DNA of 58,011 nucleotides from Streptococcus parasanguinis (GCF_016648855.1 NZ_JACLQU010000016.1:1-58011), one strand, 5' to 3'. Positions 1 to 9,822 are shown, numbered from the stretch's first letter. The notes: generated by a model not told the origin, from the sequence alone. Made by a program: numbers and translations.

Positions 1-76
1 CAGCCCTACTCAACTGTGCGGAGGTGGGACGACGAAATCGAATTCTAACGAATTACCGATTTCTGTCCCACTCTCT
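1..76 (-). repeat. Dispersed hairpin repeat, copy A (cut by window start)
   Basis: Partial copy of a ~178-bp element found six times in the window (also at 3547, 22422, 34113, 52761 and 57942). Here only the GTGGGAC...GTCCCAC hairpin end and the start of the central stem are present. Read on the minus strand it follows the dusB stop by about 13 nt. The hairpin with its T-rich flank could serve as the dusB terminator. Confidence 0.85.
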
Positions 77-89
77 GCTTTTTGTATTT

Positions 90-1067
90 CTATGCTTTTA
101 ATTGTAAGAGTTCTTCAATCTCAGCCAGAGTGCTGGCTTGGGAGATGGCGCCGCGTAGTTTGGCTGCACCTGAGGTACCACGGAGGTAGTGAGGGGCGAG
201 ACCACGGAATTCACGAACGGCAATGTGCTCACCTTTGAGACCGATCAAGCGTTTCAAGTGTTCGTAAGCAATCTTCATCTTGTCTTCAAAAGTCAAATCA
301 GGCAGGATTTCTCCTGTTTCAAAGTAGTGATTGATTTGGTTGAAGAGATAAGGATTGCCCATAGCAGCGCGACCAATCATGACCGCATCAGCACCGACTT
401 CTTCGATCCGTTGTTTGGCATCTTGAACCGTACGGATATCTCCGTTTGCGATAAATGGAATTTTGGTCAGAGCTTGGGCAACCTTGTGAAGGGTTTCAAG
501 GTCAGCGTGACCTGTATACATTTGTTCTCGGGTCCGTCCGTGCATGGCAAGGGCAGAGACACCCGCAGCTTCAGCAGCGAGGGCATTTTCAACTGCTAGG
601 GAAGGGTCCGACCAACCCGTCCGCATTTTAACAGTGAGTGGGATATCAAGGACGGATTGAACTTTATTGATGATGGAGTAAATCTTGTCTGGGTCCTTGA
701 GCCACATGGCACCAGCCTCGTTCTTGACGATTTTATTCACCGGGCAACCCATGTTGATATCGACGATATCGGTCTTGGTATTTTCTTGGATAAATTCAGC
801 TGCGCGTGCGAGGCTATCTTCGTCACTTCCAAAGAGTTGGATCGATACAGGATTTTCTCCTTCATCGATATGGAGCATGTGAAGCGTCTTTTCATTGTTG
901 TACTGGATTCCCTTGTCAGAGACCATTTCCATCACAACGAGTCCTGCTCCCAGTTCTTTGGCAATGGTCCGGAAAGCTGAGTTGGTTACTCCAGCCATTG
1001 GGGCTAGGACGGTACGGTTAGGGATTTCGACATCCCCGATCATAAATGGCGTATTAAGATTTGTCAC
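90..1067 (-). CDS. dusB: tRNA-dihydrouridine synthase, DusB family
   Basis: FMN-dependent enzyme that reduces specific uridines of tRNA to dihydrouridine in the cytoplasm. The TIM-barrel FMN-binding start ([13 protein letters not shown]), the catalytic-Cys motif NMGCPVNKI and the HGRTREQMY segment are all visible. I place the start at a GTG at 1067. This GTG is preceded by GGAGG about 8 nt upstream and gives a 325-residue protein starting (V/M)TNLNTPF, as in streptococcal DusB. The longer frame from 1139 adds residues that are read inside hslO and look spurious. The start overlaps the hslO 3' end by 14 nt, so the two genes are probably translationally coupled. The dusB name rests on general resemblance; DusA/B/C assignment is not certain from sequence alone. 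Confidence 0.93.
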   Translation of the reverse strand: MTNLNTPFMIGDVEIPNRTVLAPMAGVTNSAFRTIAKELGAGLVVMEMVSDKGIQYNNEKTLHMLHIDEGENPVSIQLFGSDEDSLARAAEFIQENTKTDIVDINMGCPVNKIVKNEAGAMWLKDPDKIYSIINKVQSVLDIPLTVKMRTGWSDPSLAVENALAAEAAGVSALAMHGRTREQMYTGHADLETLHKVAQALTKIPFIANGDIRTVQDAKQRIEEVGADAVMIGRAAMGNPYLFNQINHYFETGEILPDLTFEDKMKIAYEHLKRLIGLKGEHIAVREFRGLAPHYLRGTSGAAKLRGAISQASTLAEIEELLQLKA

Positions 1068-1926
1068 GAATGAGTTCCTCCAAGTCATTTTCGTCAAAGT
1101 GGTAGTGGGTTTGGCAAAATTGGCAGGTAATCTCTGCACCGTGATCTTCGTCTTTCATCTCTTTTAGATCACTAGCTGGCAGACTTGCTAAAGCGTTCAA
1201 GAAACGCTCACGGCTACAGTCGCATTGGAAACGGATCTCTTCTTCAGAGAGACGTTTAAAGGGTTCATCCCCATAGATAGCCTTTAGAAGAGCTTCAATA
1301 TGGTCTTCAGACTCCAAAAGTGTGGAGATGGCAGGCATTTCTTGGATCCGTTTTTCAAAGCGGGCGATTTCTTCTTCCTTGGCATTTGGCAAGACTTGGA
1401 GCAAGAAACCACCAGCCACCTTGACCTTGTCTTCGTCATCCAACAGGACATTGAGTCCAACTGCAGATGGCGTTTGTTGGCTTTCCGTCAGATAAAAGGC
1501 CAGGTCTTCTCCGATTTCACCTGTCACAAGAGGGGTCATAGAGTGATAAGGATTTCCCGTACCATAATCTGTGATAACAAGGAATTCTCCGTTTCCGACA
1601 AATGGTCCCACCAGGACTTCGCCAGTTGCCGTTTTCTTGATATCCACTCCAGGATTTTGCACGTAGCCTTTAACATTTCCCTTGGTATCTGCCACGGTGA
1701 TGATGGCTCCGAGTGAGCTAGTCCCAAGGACTTTGACCGTAATTTTAGTATCTCCTTTCTCGTTTGCCGCCAAGATTTGACTGGCAATGAGGGTACGGCC
1801 AAGTGCGACCGTGGAGCTAGCTTGTGTATGATGTTTTTCTTGGGCTGTTCGTACGGTTTCTGTACTGTCTAGTACATAGGCACGAAAAGCGCCACTTTCT
1901 GAGATAGTTTTAATAATTTTGTCCAT
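1054..1926 (-). CDS. hslO: Redox-regulated chaperone Hsp33
   Basis: Cytoplasmic holdase chaperone of the Hsp33 family, inactive when reduced and activated by oxidation plus unfolding. The C-terminal zinc redox switch is intact: a CxC pair (QCDCSRE) followed by a CxxC pair (TCQFCQT). The N-terminal [11 protein letters not shown] segment is typical of the family. The start at 1926 (MDKIIKTI) gives 290 residues, the usual length. A longer start at 1965 is rejected because MSPLCLIC... does not resemble the family N-terminus. The gene is first in a two-gene minus-strand unit with dusB, and their ends overlap. Confidence 0.95.
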   Translation of the reverse strand: MDKIIKTISESGAFRAYVLDSTETVRTAQEKHHTQASSTVALGRTLIASQILAANEKGDTKITVKVLGTSSLGAIITVADTKGNVKGYVQNPGVDIKKTATGEVLVGPFVGNGEFLVITDYGTGNPYHSMTPLVTGEIGEDLAFYLTESQQTPSAVGLNVLLDDEDKVKVAGGFLLQVLPNAKEEEIARFEKRIQEMPAISTLLESEDHIEALLKAIYGDEPFKRLSEEEIRFQCDCSRERFLNALASLPASDLKEMKDEDHGAEITCQFCQTHYHFDENDLEELIRDKS

Positions 1927-2124
1927 ACCTACTATTTTAGCACAAATCAAGCAAAGTGGGGACAAGGAGAATTCCGAAAATCAGTCGTTTCAGAAGAAGG
2001 GCAAGAAGAAAAGAAAATTCCGAACGTTATTTCTAGAAAGAAGCAATTTCCAAGTAAAAGACGAGTTTCATAGAGAAGTTGGTTTAAAAAGGAAGGAGAA
2101 AAATAAACGATAGCTGAGTGGATC

Positions 2125-2153
2125 TTGAAAAAACATCAAAAATTGCTTATAAT
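2125..2153 (+). promoter_or_regulatory. purA promoter
   Basis: TTGAAA at 2125-2130 and TATAAT at 2148-2153, separated by 17 nt. This predicts transcription starting near 2160 and a leader of about 85 nt before purA. Confidence 0.8.
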
Positions 2154-2171
2154 AGAGTGTAAGACAAACTT

Positions 2172-2228
2172 GCAGGTGAGACTCCTGCCCCTAGTTTGAA
2201 GAAAGGCATAGATAGCATCCTATCTATG
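2172..2228 (+). promoter_or_regulatory. Structured leader of purA
   Basis: Two hairpins lie between the promoter and the purA start. The first pairs GCAGG with CCTGC (2172-2188). The second is a perfect 9-bp stem, CATAGATAG / CTATCTATG, with a 4-nt loop (2207-2228). It ends 17 nt before the ATG. No T-tract follows, so it is not an obvious terminator. It could affect mRNA stability or ribosome access. I do not recognise a known riboswitch. Confidence 0.5.
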
Positions 2229-2236
2229 GTATATGA

Positions 2237-3538
<1,302 letters not shown>

Positions 3539-3546
3539 TTAAAAAA

Positions 3547-3727
3547 AGAGAGTGGGACAGAAATCGGTCATTCGTTAGAACTCGATTTCGTCGTTCCACC
3601 TCCGCACAGTTGAGTAGGGCTGTAAAAGCTGATAAAATCAGCGTAGTAGAGCCCACTCAACCACTGCGTCTTGCTCGACAATCCAAAAACAATTGAGAGG
3701 CTAGGACTTTTGTCCCAGCCTCTTTTT
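3547..3727 (+). repeat. Dispersed hairpin repeat, copy B (full length)
   Basis: Full-length copy, left end starting 8 nt after the purA stop. Three stems are visible. The left stem is GTGGGAC ... GTTCCAC enclosing AAATCG/CGATTT. The centre is a cross-shaped element, TTGAGT-GGGCT ... AGCCC-ACTCAA, around GCTGAT-aaa-ATCAGC. The right hairpin is AGGCTaGGAC tttt GTCCCAGCCT followed by a T-tract. The right hairpin can end purA transcription, and the left end read on the other strand has the same form. No protein is encoded. Confidence 0.9.
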
Positions 3728-3747
3728 GAAAGCAGAAAGAGGAAAAA

Positions 3748-4392
3748 ATGTATCAAACGATTTTATTTGACCTAGACGGCACCTTGACCAATTCAGAACT
3801 AGGGATTACCAACTCGGTGGCCTATGCCTTAGGAAAATATGGGATTCAAGTGCCAGACAAGAAAGCATTGAGAGTTTTCATCGGTCCGCCCTTGCAGGAG
3901 TCTTTTGAGCGCTTTTATGGATTTTCTAAGGAAGAATGTTTAAAGGCCATTGACTACTATCATGAGTATTTTTCCGAAAAAGGCCTTTATGAAAATGAGG
4001 TCTATCTAGGCGTTCCTGACTTGCTGGCTTCTCTCAAGCAGGCTGGCAAACAGTTGATTGTAGCTACGTCAAAGCCTGAAGAATTTTCCATTCAAATTCT
4101 CAAACACTTTGGTTTGTATGATTATTTTGACTTTGTCGCTGGTGCGACCATGGATAGAAAACGTAGTAAAAAAAGCGATGTTATCCAGTATGCCTTGGAG
4201 CAAAATGGGATTACAGATTTGGCGCATACCATCATGATTGGAGACAGGGAGCACGATGTGCTTGGCGCTCAAGCGCAAAAGCTTGATTCTATCGGTGTCC
4301 TTTATGGCTTTGGAAGCAGGGAAGAATTGGAAGAAGCCGGCGCCACCTATATTGCTCAAGAAGTTGGCGAAATTGCAGCTTTTATAGGATAA
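3748..4392 (+). CDS. HAD-superfamily hydrolase (phosphoglycolate-phosphatase-like)
   Basis: Cytoplasmic haloacid-dehalogenase phosphatase of subfamily IA. The nucleophile motif DLDGT carries D8 and D10. Further motifs are VATSKP (the motif II Thr/Ser region), a Lys-containing KRSKK stretch, and IGDREHDVLGA (motif III/IV acidic residues). A helical cap lies between about residues 15 and 85. At 214 residues it matches Gph/PGP-type streptococcal HAD proteins. Likely substrates are small phosphorylated metabolites; the sequence does not identify which one. The start ATG is preceded by GAAAGAGG. It stands alone between repeat B and the radical SAM remnant. Confidence 0.85.
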   Translation: MYQTILFDLDGTLTNSELGITNSVAYALGKYGIQVPDKKALRVFIGPPLQESFERFYGFSKEECLKAIDYYHEYFSEKGLYENEVYLGVPDLLASLKQAGKQLIVATSKPEEFSIQILKHFGLYDYFDFVAGATMDRKRSKKSDVIQYALEQNGITDLAHTIMIGDREHDVLGAQAQKLDSIGVLYGFGSREELEEAGATYIAQEVGEIAAFIG

Positions 4393-4510
4393 CCTTTTCC
4401 AAAATATTAAAAGTTTGAACTTTTCTAATCTGCTGAATATTGCTTTATTTAATATTTCTATCGGTGTATACTTACTGTAGGTTAAGTCACACAGATTAAG
4501 AGGTGATAAT

Positions 4511-5257
4511 ATGAATTTGTCACGATATATATTAAAATATAGTACTGATGATGGTACGTTGTATTTTAATACTAAAACCAATCATTCATTTTTTCTTACG
4601 AATGAATTGAATAGAGTAGTCGACAGCAATGATGTGATTAGGAAAGAGTTTCATGCTTATCTTGATAAAAATAAATATTTAAGTGAGGGTGAGTATGAGG
4701 TCGAAAAGTATCTATCTAAAATAAGCGATACAGATGCTGAATTATTGGAACTAACAATTTTGACACATGGAGATTGTAATTTTCGGTGTAAGTATTGTTA
4801 TGAAAAATTTGAAAATATTGCTATGTCAACAGAGACAGAAGATGCCATTGTCCAATTTTTGAAAGAAAAACTTCAGTCCGGGAAGTATAAGTATTTGTCA
4901 GTAGGCTGGTTTGGAGGAGAACCACTGTTGGGATATAAAACTATCAAGCGGTTGTCTCCTGTTTTTATAGATTTATGTGAGAAATATCAGATTCATTATC
5001 AAAGTGCAATCACTACGAATGGTTATTTATTGACTAAGAATAAGTTTCGATATTTGAATGAAAAATTTAAAGTGACTAGTTACCAGATAACTTTGGATGG
5101 AGATGAAGAAAGTCATAATAATCAGAGAGTATTGCAAAACGGTGGGTTGTCGTATAATCGTATATTCGATAATTTGAAAGCAATGCAAGAAAGTAAATTT
5201 GATTTTATTTGTGTGATTCGCTTTAGAGAAGAGGGTTGTGCTAGCCCTCTATTTTGA
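4511..5257 (+). pseudogene. Truncated radical SAM peptide maturase
   Basis: N-terminal half of a radical SAM protein of the SPASM/RiPP-maturase type. It has an N-terminal ~80-residue region, the [4Fe-4S]/SAM motif CNFRCKYC (C89, C93, C96), a WFGGEPLLGY motif (GGEP) near 140, and ITTNGYLL plus QITLDG segments. Family members usually run to ~400-470 residues with a Cys-rich SPASM domain. Here the frame ends at 248. Its last residues (REEGCASPLF) are read from a terminator-like hairpin at 5230-5250, so the 3' half appears deleted and replaced. The start has a good AGGTGAT site. The reading is AT-rich compared with its neighbours, which suggests a transferred locus. The pairing with the exporter that follows suggests a former ribosomal-peptide modification and export system. 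No clear precursor peptide lies upstream. Confidence 0.8.
5230..5255 (+). terminator. Terminator-like hairpin inside the truncated maturase end
   Basis: AGAGGG pairs with CCCTCT, extended by T·G and T-A pairs, around a 5-nt loop (5230-5250), followed by ATTTT. It overlaps the last codons of the truncated radical SAM frame. It looks like the terminator of some other transcript joined here by deletion. The ABC gene starts a few bases later, so it might still reduce read-through. Confidence 0.55.
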
Positions 5258-5260
5258 TGG

Positions 5261-6847
5261 ATGATAATTATGAGAAATATTTATAAGTACATTGATAAGA
5301 AGTATCTTTTTCCTATTTTTTTAGGGCGTATTGTGAATAGTGGTTTGGTGTTGGCGCAACCTCTGATTTTAACGAAGGCCTTGAAGTTAGATCAAGACGG
5401 CCTTTCTTATGGAAAAATTCTCAATTTTGTTTTATTTGGTTTGTCTGTCTATCTTGTTATTTATAGTCTGATGCTGTTTTCAAACTATTCGCACAATATA
5501 TTCCGAAGAGAAATCAACAAAAGTGTCCGTGCCCTTTTATTTAAGAAAGTCATATTGAATCCTAAATTTTCCAATGATGAAAAAGTTAGTCTGCTAACTC
5601 AAGATATGGAATATGTGGGCGATAATTATTTGGAAAATATAAATGTTATGGTGAGTTGGGGATTTGTCGCCCTTGTTACAGCCATTTATATTGTTTCACA
5701 AAATTTTCTCTTAGGACTTATTTTTGTCATTTTTACGATTATGAGACCTATTCCTCAGTTCATCATGAATCGTCGTTTACAAGATTCGGGAGACAGCTGG
5801 TCCAAGCTTAGAACGAAATTACATGGGCTTGTCTCGGATAGTATGCAAGGCAGCCAAACCTTACGGATTAATCAGGCCATGAGGCTGAATGAAGAGCGCG
5901 TGAATGATTTAAACGGAGAATATCAAAAAGCCATCCAAAGATTTTGTTTCACACATAATATTATTTTTTTCTTTAATGGATTTATGGTCTTTTTTAGTCA
6001 GGTTGTTCCTCTTGCTTTAGGCTTTTATTTGAGTTTACAGGGAAATTCTATTTCTATTACAAGCCTCATCTCTATGTATGTTGCTGCGGGGATGCTGGTA
6101 GAACCGATCCAAACTCTGATGTACAGTGCAGCCAATCTCCAAGGTGCCTTGCCGACTGCGAACCGCCTGTTTAAGATTATCGAGGAAGAACCTGATTTCG
6201 AAGAGACAAAGGATCAATTTGTTGAAAATCTCGAATCGTTGCGCTTAAATCATATTTCAAAAAGTTTTGCTGAACGTCAGCTTTTTTCTGATTTGACGGC
6301 GACGATTTCAGTAGGTCAGAAGGTCTTAATCAAAGGACCGAGCGGGTCTGGAAAGACGACTCTTTTTCGCTTGATTTTAGGAGAAGAAGTATGTGATGAG
6401 GGTGACATTTTCGTTCAGTATGATGGAAATCAAATAACGAGTCATTTCCAAGGGAATATCGGTTTAATTAGCCAGCATCCCTTCCTGTTTAACGATACTA
6501 TCCGCTATAATCTAACTTTTGGTCAGCCTTTTCAGGACCATGAATTATTGGAGGTATTGGACCGAGTTGGCTTAATAGATGAATTTCAGGATATTTTGAA
6601 TGTAGAAATTCATAATAATGGTGAAAACATTTCAGGAGGTCAGCGTGTCAGATTAGAGTTGGCTCGTTTTCTCTTACGCGAGAAGGATATTTTATTAGCG
6701 GACGAAGTGACATCAGCTTTGGACGAAAAAAATAGTCGTCTGGTTAGAGACCTAATCTTTTCTTTGCCGATCACGGTACTAGAAATAGCCCATCATATTG
6801 ATGAAGAAGAGCGCTATGACCAAATCCTTGAGTTACGTAAAGGATGA
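5261..6847 (+). CDS. ABC exporter, fused permease and ATP-binding protein
   Basis: Half-size ABC exporter (528 residues from this ATG; a second ATG at 5270 is equally possible). The first ~300 residues hold about six hydrophobic segments of an ABC type-1 transmembrane domain. The nucleotide-binding domain follows, with Walker A GPSGSGKT (359-366), signature ISGGQ (457-461), Walker B ILLADE (477-482) and an H-loop His near 511. It probably works as a homodimer exporting a peptide. Its position directly after a radical SAM maturase remnant fits export of a modified peptide; that link is inference. The coding is AT-rich like the maturase. A 24-codon frame overlaps its stop by ATGA. Confidence 0.88.
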   Translation: MIIMRNIYKYIDKKYLFPIFLGRIVNSGLVLAQPLILTKALKLDQDGLSYGKILNFVLFGLSVYLVIYSLMLFSNYSHNIFRREINKSVRALLFKKVILNPKFSNDEKVSLLTQDMEYVGDNYLENINVMVSWGFVALVTAIYIVSQNFLLGLIFVIFTIMRPIPQFIMNRRLQDSGDSWSKLRTKLHGLVSDSMQGSQTLRINQAMRLNEERVNDLNGEYQKAIQRFCFTHNIIFFFNGFMVFFSQVVPLALGFYLSLQGNSISITSLISMYVAAGMLVEPIQTLMYSAANLQGALPTANRLFKIIEEEPDFEETKDQFVENLESLRLNHISKSFAERQLFSDLTATISVGQKVLIKGPSGSGKTTLFRLILGEEVCDEGDIFVQYDGNQITSHFQGNIGLISQHPFLFNDTIRYNLTFGQPFQDHELLEVLDRVGLIDEFQDILNVEIHNNGENISGGQRVRLELARFLLREKDILLADEVTSALDEKNSRLVRDLIFSLPITVLEIAHHIDEEERYDQILELRKG

Positions 6848-6918
6848 GCGATGCCACAATAGTTGGTTCTGCGACAAAGCGGATAGTAGTAAGCCAGCAA
6901 TTTGTCAGATATTTTTGA
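6844..6918 (+). CDS. Tiny coupled ORF (24 codons), possible remnant or peptide
   Basis: The start ATG overlaps the exporter stop codon (ATGA), the usual geometry of translational coupling. The product would be MSDATIVGSATKRIVVSQQF plus four residues. I recognise no family. It may be the stump of a deleted downstream gene, a small peptide, or chance. No separate ribosome site is needed if coupled, so its reality cannot be judged from sequence alone. Confidence 0.25.
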   Translation: MSDATIVGSATKRIVVSQQFVRYF

Positions 6919-7066
6919 GATTCTAAGTGGTGATATTTCCAAAATCATCAATACTCAGAGAACTTAAGCTTTATTTAAGATAGGCCAGCTATACTAGAAG
7001 CATAAACAAAGACCTCCTAACTTTGTTTAAACCTCCTAAACTTTTTCATAATAATCTCCCATAAGA
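6919..7066. other. Intergenic remnant, no gene seen
   Basis: AT-rich stretch after the exporter. It contains a short direct repeat of the form ACCTCCTAA-CTTTGTTTAA / ACCTCCTAAACTTT (7011-7044) with no open frame worth calling. It is probably decayed sequence of the same accessory locus. Confidence 0.4.
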
Positions 7067-7090
7067 GTCGCCCAATCGGCGGCTTTTTTT
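7067..7090 (+). terminator. Terminator before tadA
   Basis: GTCGCC pairs with GGCGGC (one U·G) around CAATC, followed by seven T residues. It closes the accessory locus, and the tadA -35 box overlaps its T-tract. Confidence 0.7.
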
Positions 7091-7118
7091 GTGAGTCGTA
7101 AGCTGCCTATGGTATAAT
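7089..7118 (+). promoter_or_regulatory. tadA promoter
   Basis: TTGTGA (7089-7094) and TATAAT (7113-7118) with 18 nt between them. The ATG at 7117 overlaps this -10 box, which argues against that ATG as the tadA start. Confidence 0.7.
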
Positions 7119-7149
7119 GAACAAAGAAACTAAAAGGAAGAAGGAAGAG

Positions 7150-7659
7150 ATGGACTACACGATAGAGGAAAAAGCGATGTTTATGAGGGAAGCCCTGAAG
7201 GAGGCGGAGATTGCCCTCGCCAATGATGAAATACCGATTGGCTGTGTCTTGGTCAAGGATGGTCAGATTATCGGGCGTGGACATAATGCGCGTGAGGAGC
7301 TGCAGCGGGCGGTCATGCATGCGGAAATCATGGCGATCGAGGAGGCCAATCAGCGTGAAAATAGCTGGCGCCTGCTGGATACGACGCTTTTTGTCACGAT
7401 TGAGCCCTGTGTCATGTGTAGTGGTGCCATTGGTCTAGCTCGGATTCCCCAGGTGATTTACGGGGCGACCAATCAGAAGTTCGGTGGAGCAGGTAGTCTC
7501 TACGACATTTTGGCAGATGAACGCCTCAATCACCGAGTCGAAGTAGAAACAGGAATCTTGGAAGCAGAATGTGCAGCCATCATGCAGACTTTCTTCCGCC
7601 AAGGTCGAGAACGAAAAAAACAAGCCAAACTCGCAGCCAAGGCCGAAACACAAGAATAA
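7150..7659 (+). CDS. tadA: tRNA-specific adenosine deaminase (A34 to I34)
   Basis: Zinc-dependent deaminase that makes the wobble inosine of tRNA-Arg(ACG). The cytidine-deaminase fold motifs are complete: HAE with H57 and catalytic E59, and PCVMC with C87 and C90 as zinc ligands. I choose the ATG at 7150 because it follows a strong GGAAGAAGGAAGAG site and gives 169 residues. The upstream ATG at 7117 lies within the -10 box. A basic Lys/Arg-rich tail follows residue ~155. The SRP RNA gene starts just downstream, a common gene neighbour in streptococci as I recall. Confidence 0.95.
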   Translation: MDYTIEEKAMFMREALKEAEIALANDEIPIGCVLVKDGQIIGRGHNAREELQRAVMHAEIMAIEEANQRENSWRLLDTTLFVTIEPCVMCSGAIGLARIPQVIYGATNQKFGGAGSLYDILADERLNHRVEVETGILEAECAAIMQTFFRQGRERKKQAKLAAKAETQE

Positions 7660-7670
7660 AAACCGGACCT

Positions 7671-7698
7671 TTGCAAAATCCACAAATTATGATATAAT
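7671..7698 (+). promoter_or_regulatory. Promoter of the SRP RNA
   Basis: TTGCAA (7671-7676) and TATAAT (7693-7698) spaced by 16 nt, placing the start of transcription near 7704. Confidence 0.75.
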
Positions 7699-7703
7699 AC
7701 CTA

Positions 7704-7782
7704 TCGGAGCAACAGTTCTGCGTGAAGCGGGTCAGGGGAGGAATCCAGCAGCCCTAAGCGAAGTGAACTGTGTGCTCTTTTC
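7704..7782 (+). ncRNA. ffs: Signal recognition particle RNA (small bacterial type)
   Basis: The conserved SRP domain IV is recognisable: GGTCAGG ... GGAA ... CCAGCAGCC (7730-7753), with a GGAA tetraloop and the asymmetric loop that binds Ffh. The arms close by pairing GAGCA-CAGTTC (7707-7717) with GAACTG-TGCTC (7765-7776). The size of roughly 80 nt suits the streptococcal small cytoplasmic RNA. It acts with Ffh and FtsY in membrane protein targeting. The 3' end is uncertain, because the next structured region begins at once and has no clear terminator before it. Confidence 0.93.
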
Positions 7783-8127
7783 TATTGCTCTTGATGAATC
7801 AAGTCCAACGGACGCAGATGAATCCTAGAGCAATGGATGCAGTTTTTCCCGTTAGGGAAAAAGCTGTAAACCGATAAAAGCTCTTAACGAATCAAGACTG
7901 AAAGTCGCAGATGAGTTTAGAGATATTGACCCTGAGGAGCGAAGCGACGTGAGGGCTATAGCGTAAATAAGTCAAGCCTGGAAGTCGCAACTGAACTTAG
8001 AGATATTGATCCTGAGGAGTGAAGCGACGTGAGGGCTATCACTCACTAGAGTCATCTTGAAATTCATTAGCGGATTCAAAGAATAATAGCGTGAAAATAG
8101 AGCTTCGGAAGAAGCCTCTTTTTTTTG
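7781..8127 (+). ncRNA. Unidentified structured RNA region with 80-nt tandem repeat
   Basis: Non-coding and rich in pairing. An 11-bp stem joins 7781-7791 with 7827-7837 around a small GTCC/GGAC hairpin. Then comes an 8-bp TTTTTCCC/GGGAAAAA hairpin with a GTTA loop (7843-7862). Next are two tandem units of exactly 80 nt (7881-7960 and 7961-8040). Their last ~38 nt differ at only two positions and contain CCTGAGGAG-GAAGCGAC-GTGAGGG. A loop pattern, ATCAA-hairpin-GCAGATGA, occurs at 7799 and again at 7891. It ends in a hairpin with eight T residues (8099-8127). It may be transcribed from the SRP RNA promoter. I cannot match it to a known RNA family. Confidence 0.55.
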
Positions 8128-8153
8128 ATTTTCTAGTCAAAAATAGTACAAAT

Positions 8154-8267
8154 ATGCAAACGATTGCTATTGCGTCGTTGCTTGATTTGTGAAAATAAAA
8201 AAATTAGCAAATGAAAACGTTTTATAGGATGGTTTTCCTTGATTAAATCCGTGTAAAGCGATATCAT
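8154..8267 (+). promoter_or_regulatory. pgi promoter region with two cre-like sites
   Basis: Two sites resemble the CcpA operator: ATGCAAACGATTGC (8154-8167) and ATGAAAACGTTTTATA (8211-8226). Each has one or two mismatches to the cre consensus. A promoter candidate follows, TTGATT (8239-8244) and TATCAT (8262-8267) with 17-nt spacing. Sites upstream of -35 would fit CcpA activation of glycolysis; that is inference. Confidence 0.5.
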
Positions 8268-8295
8268 AGAGAAGAACAAAATTTGGAGGAATAAC

Positions 8296-9645
8296 ATGTC
8301 TCATATTAAATTTGACTACTCAAAAGTTTTGGGTAAATTTGTTGCCCCACATGAAGTGGAATATATGCAACCACAAGTGACTGCAGCTGATGAATTGATC
8401 CGTAAAGGAACAGGTGCTGGTAGTGACTTCCTAGGTTGGTTGGACCTTCCTGAAAATTATGACCGTGAGGAATTTGACCGCATCTTGAAAGCTGCTGAAC
8501 AAATCAAAGCAGACAGCGATGTTTTGGTCGTGATCGGTATCGGTGGATCATACCTTGGTGCGAAAGCAGCCATTGACTTCTTGAACCACCACTTTGCAAA
8601 CTTGCAAACAAAAGAAGAACGCAAAGCTCCACAAATCCTTTATGCTGGAAACTCAATCTCATCTTCTTACCTTGCTGACTTGGTAGAGTACGTAGCAGAC
8701 AAAGACTTCTCAGTAAACGTGATTTCTAAATCAGGTACAACAACTGAACCAGCTATCGCTTTCCGTGTCTTCAAAGAACTTTTGGTTAAGAAATACGGTC
8801 AAGAAGAAGCTAACAAACGGATCTATGCAACAACTGACCGCCAAAAAGGTGCTGTTAAGGTTGAAGCAGATGCGAACGGTTGGGAAACATTTGTGGTTCC
8901 AGATGATATCGGTGGACGCTTCTCAGTATTGACAGCAGTTGGATTGCTTCCAATCGCTGCATCAGGTGCAGATATCAAAGCCCTTATGGAAGGTGCTAAC
9001 GCAGCTCGTAAAGACTACACTTCAGATAAACTTTCTGAAAACGAAGCTTACCAATACGCAGCTGTTCGTAACATCCTTTACCGTAAAGGATATGCAACTG
9101 AAATCTTGGTTAACTACGAACCATCTCTTCAATACTTCTCAGAATGGTGGAAACAATTGGCTGGTGAGTCAGAAGGAAAAGACCAAAAAGGTATTTACCC
9201 AACTTCAGCAAACTTCTCAACAGACTTGCACTCATTAGGTCAATTTATCCAAGAAGGAACTCGTATCATGTTTGAAACAGTTGTCCGTGTGGATAAACCA
9301 CGTAAGAACGTGATCATCCCTACATTGGAAGAAGACCTTGATGGACTTGGTTACCTCCAAGGAAAAGACGTTGACTTTGTAAACAAAAAAGCAACTGACG
9401 GTGTTCTTCTTGCCCACACAGACGGTGACGTGCCAAACATGTACGTAACTCTTCCTGAGCAAGATGCCTTCACTCTTGGTTATGCCATCTACTTCTTTGA
9501 ATTGGCCATCGCCCTTTCAGGTTACTTGAACGCGATCAACCCATTTGACCAACCAGGTGTTGAAGCCTACAAGAAAAATATGTTTGCCCTTCTTGGTAAA
9601 CCAGGATTTGAAGAACTTGGAGCAGAACTCAACGCTCGTCTTTAA
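8296..9645 (+). CDS. pgi: Glucose-6-phosphate isomerase
   Basis: Interconverts glucose-6-phosphate and fructose-6-phosphate in glycolysis and gluconeogenesis. Visible motifs are the sugar-isomerase start [14 protein letters not shown], the [10 protein letters not shown] phosphate-binding loop, and the C-terminal [10 protein letters not shown] signature. Length is 449 residues, standard for Gram-positive Pgi. A clear TTGGAGGA site precedes the ATG. It has its own promoter region with cre-like operators and a strong terminator, so it is probably monocistronic. Codon use is that of a highly expressed gene. Confidence 0.98.
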   Translation: MSHIKFDYSKVLGKFVAPHEVEYMQPQVTAADELIRKGTGAGSDFLGWLDLPENYDREEFDRILKAAEQIKADSDVLVVIGIGGSYLGAKAAIDFLNHHFANLQTKEERKAPQILYAGNSISSSYLADLVEYVADKDFSVNVISKSGTTTEPAIAFRVFKELLVKKYGQEEANKRIYATTDRQKGAVKVEADANGWETFVVPDDIGGRFSVLTAVGLLPIAASGADIKALMEGANAARKDYTSDKLSENEAYQYAAVRNILYRKGYATEILVNYEPSLQYFSEWWKQLAGESEGKDQKGIYPTSANFSTDLHSLGQFIQEGTRIMFETVVRVDKPRKNVIIPTLEEDLDGLGYLQGKDVDFVNKKATDGVLLAHTDGDVPNMYVTLPEQDAFTLGYAIYFFELAIALSGYLNAINPFDQPGVEAYKKNMFALLGKPGFEELGAELNARL

Positions 9646-9656
9646 TCAATAGACAA

Positions 9657-9683
9657 AACGATCTCGTAAGAGGTCGTTTTTTT
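9657..9683 (+). terminator. pgi terminator
   Basis: AACGATCTC pairs with GAGGTCGTT around GTAA, followed by seven T residues. Nearly the same terminator recurs at 11057 and 13057, reflecting local duplication. Confidence 0.9.
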
Positions 9684-9822
9684 GTGTCTATTTCCCCATT
9701 TAGTGATGAATTGGCGCTATCAGGTGATTTATGATATAGTAGAAGGAGCATTTTTATACTTTGTTCATCAAATGATTTTCACTCACTGTGATCGTCAAAT
9801 GAGGCAAAGAGAAACAAAAGGA
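9657..9822 (+). repeat. Direct repeat, copy 1 (terminator plus promoter region)
   Basis: About 165 bp, roughly 94% identical by eye to 11057-11225. It carries the terminator, a TTGGCG (9711-9716) / TATAGT (9735-9740) promoter and a former ribosome site. In copy 2 this DNA leads into an intact gene at 11229. Here it leads into a truncated gene. Confidence 0.85.

Noticed and set aside
1919..2113. Lys/Arg-rich 64-codon frame between hslO and purA
   Set aside because: It starts within hslO, has no ribosome site and is low-complexity AT-rich sequence.
3547..3727. Dispersed repeat as a pneumococcal BOX or RUP element
   Set aside because: The GTGGGAC and GGCTAGGAC stems do not match the BOX or RUP sequences I remember.
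7571..7828. Open frame across the tadA end and the SRP RNA
   Set aside because: It overlaps a clear RNA gene and its promoter and has no ribosome site.
7881..8040. Two 80-nt repeats considered as a CRISPR array
   Set aside because: Only two units, no short constant repeat with unique spacers, and no cas genes in the window.
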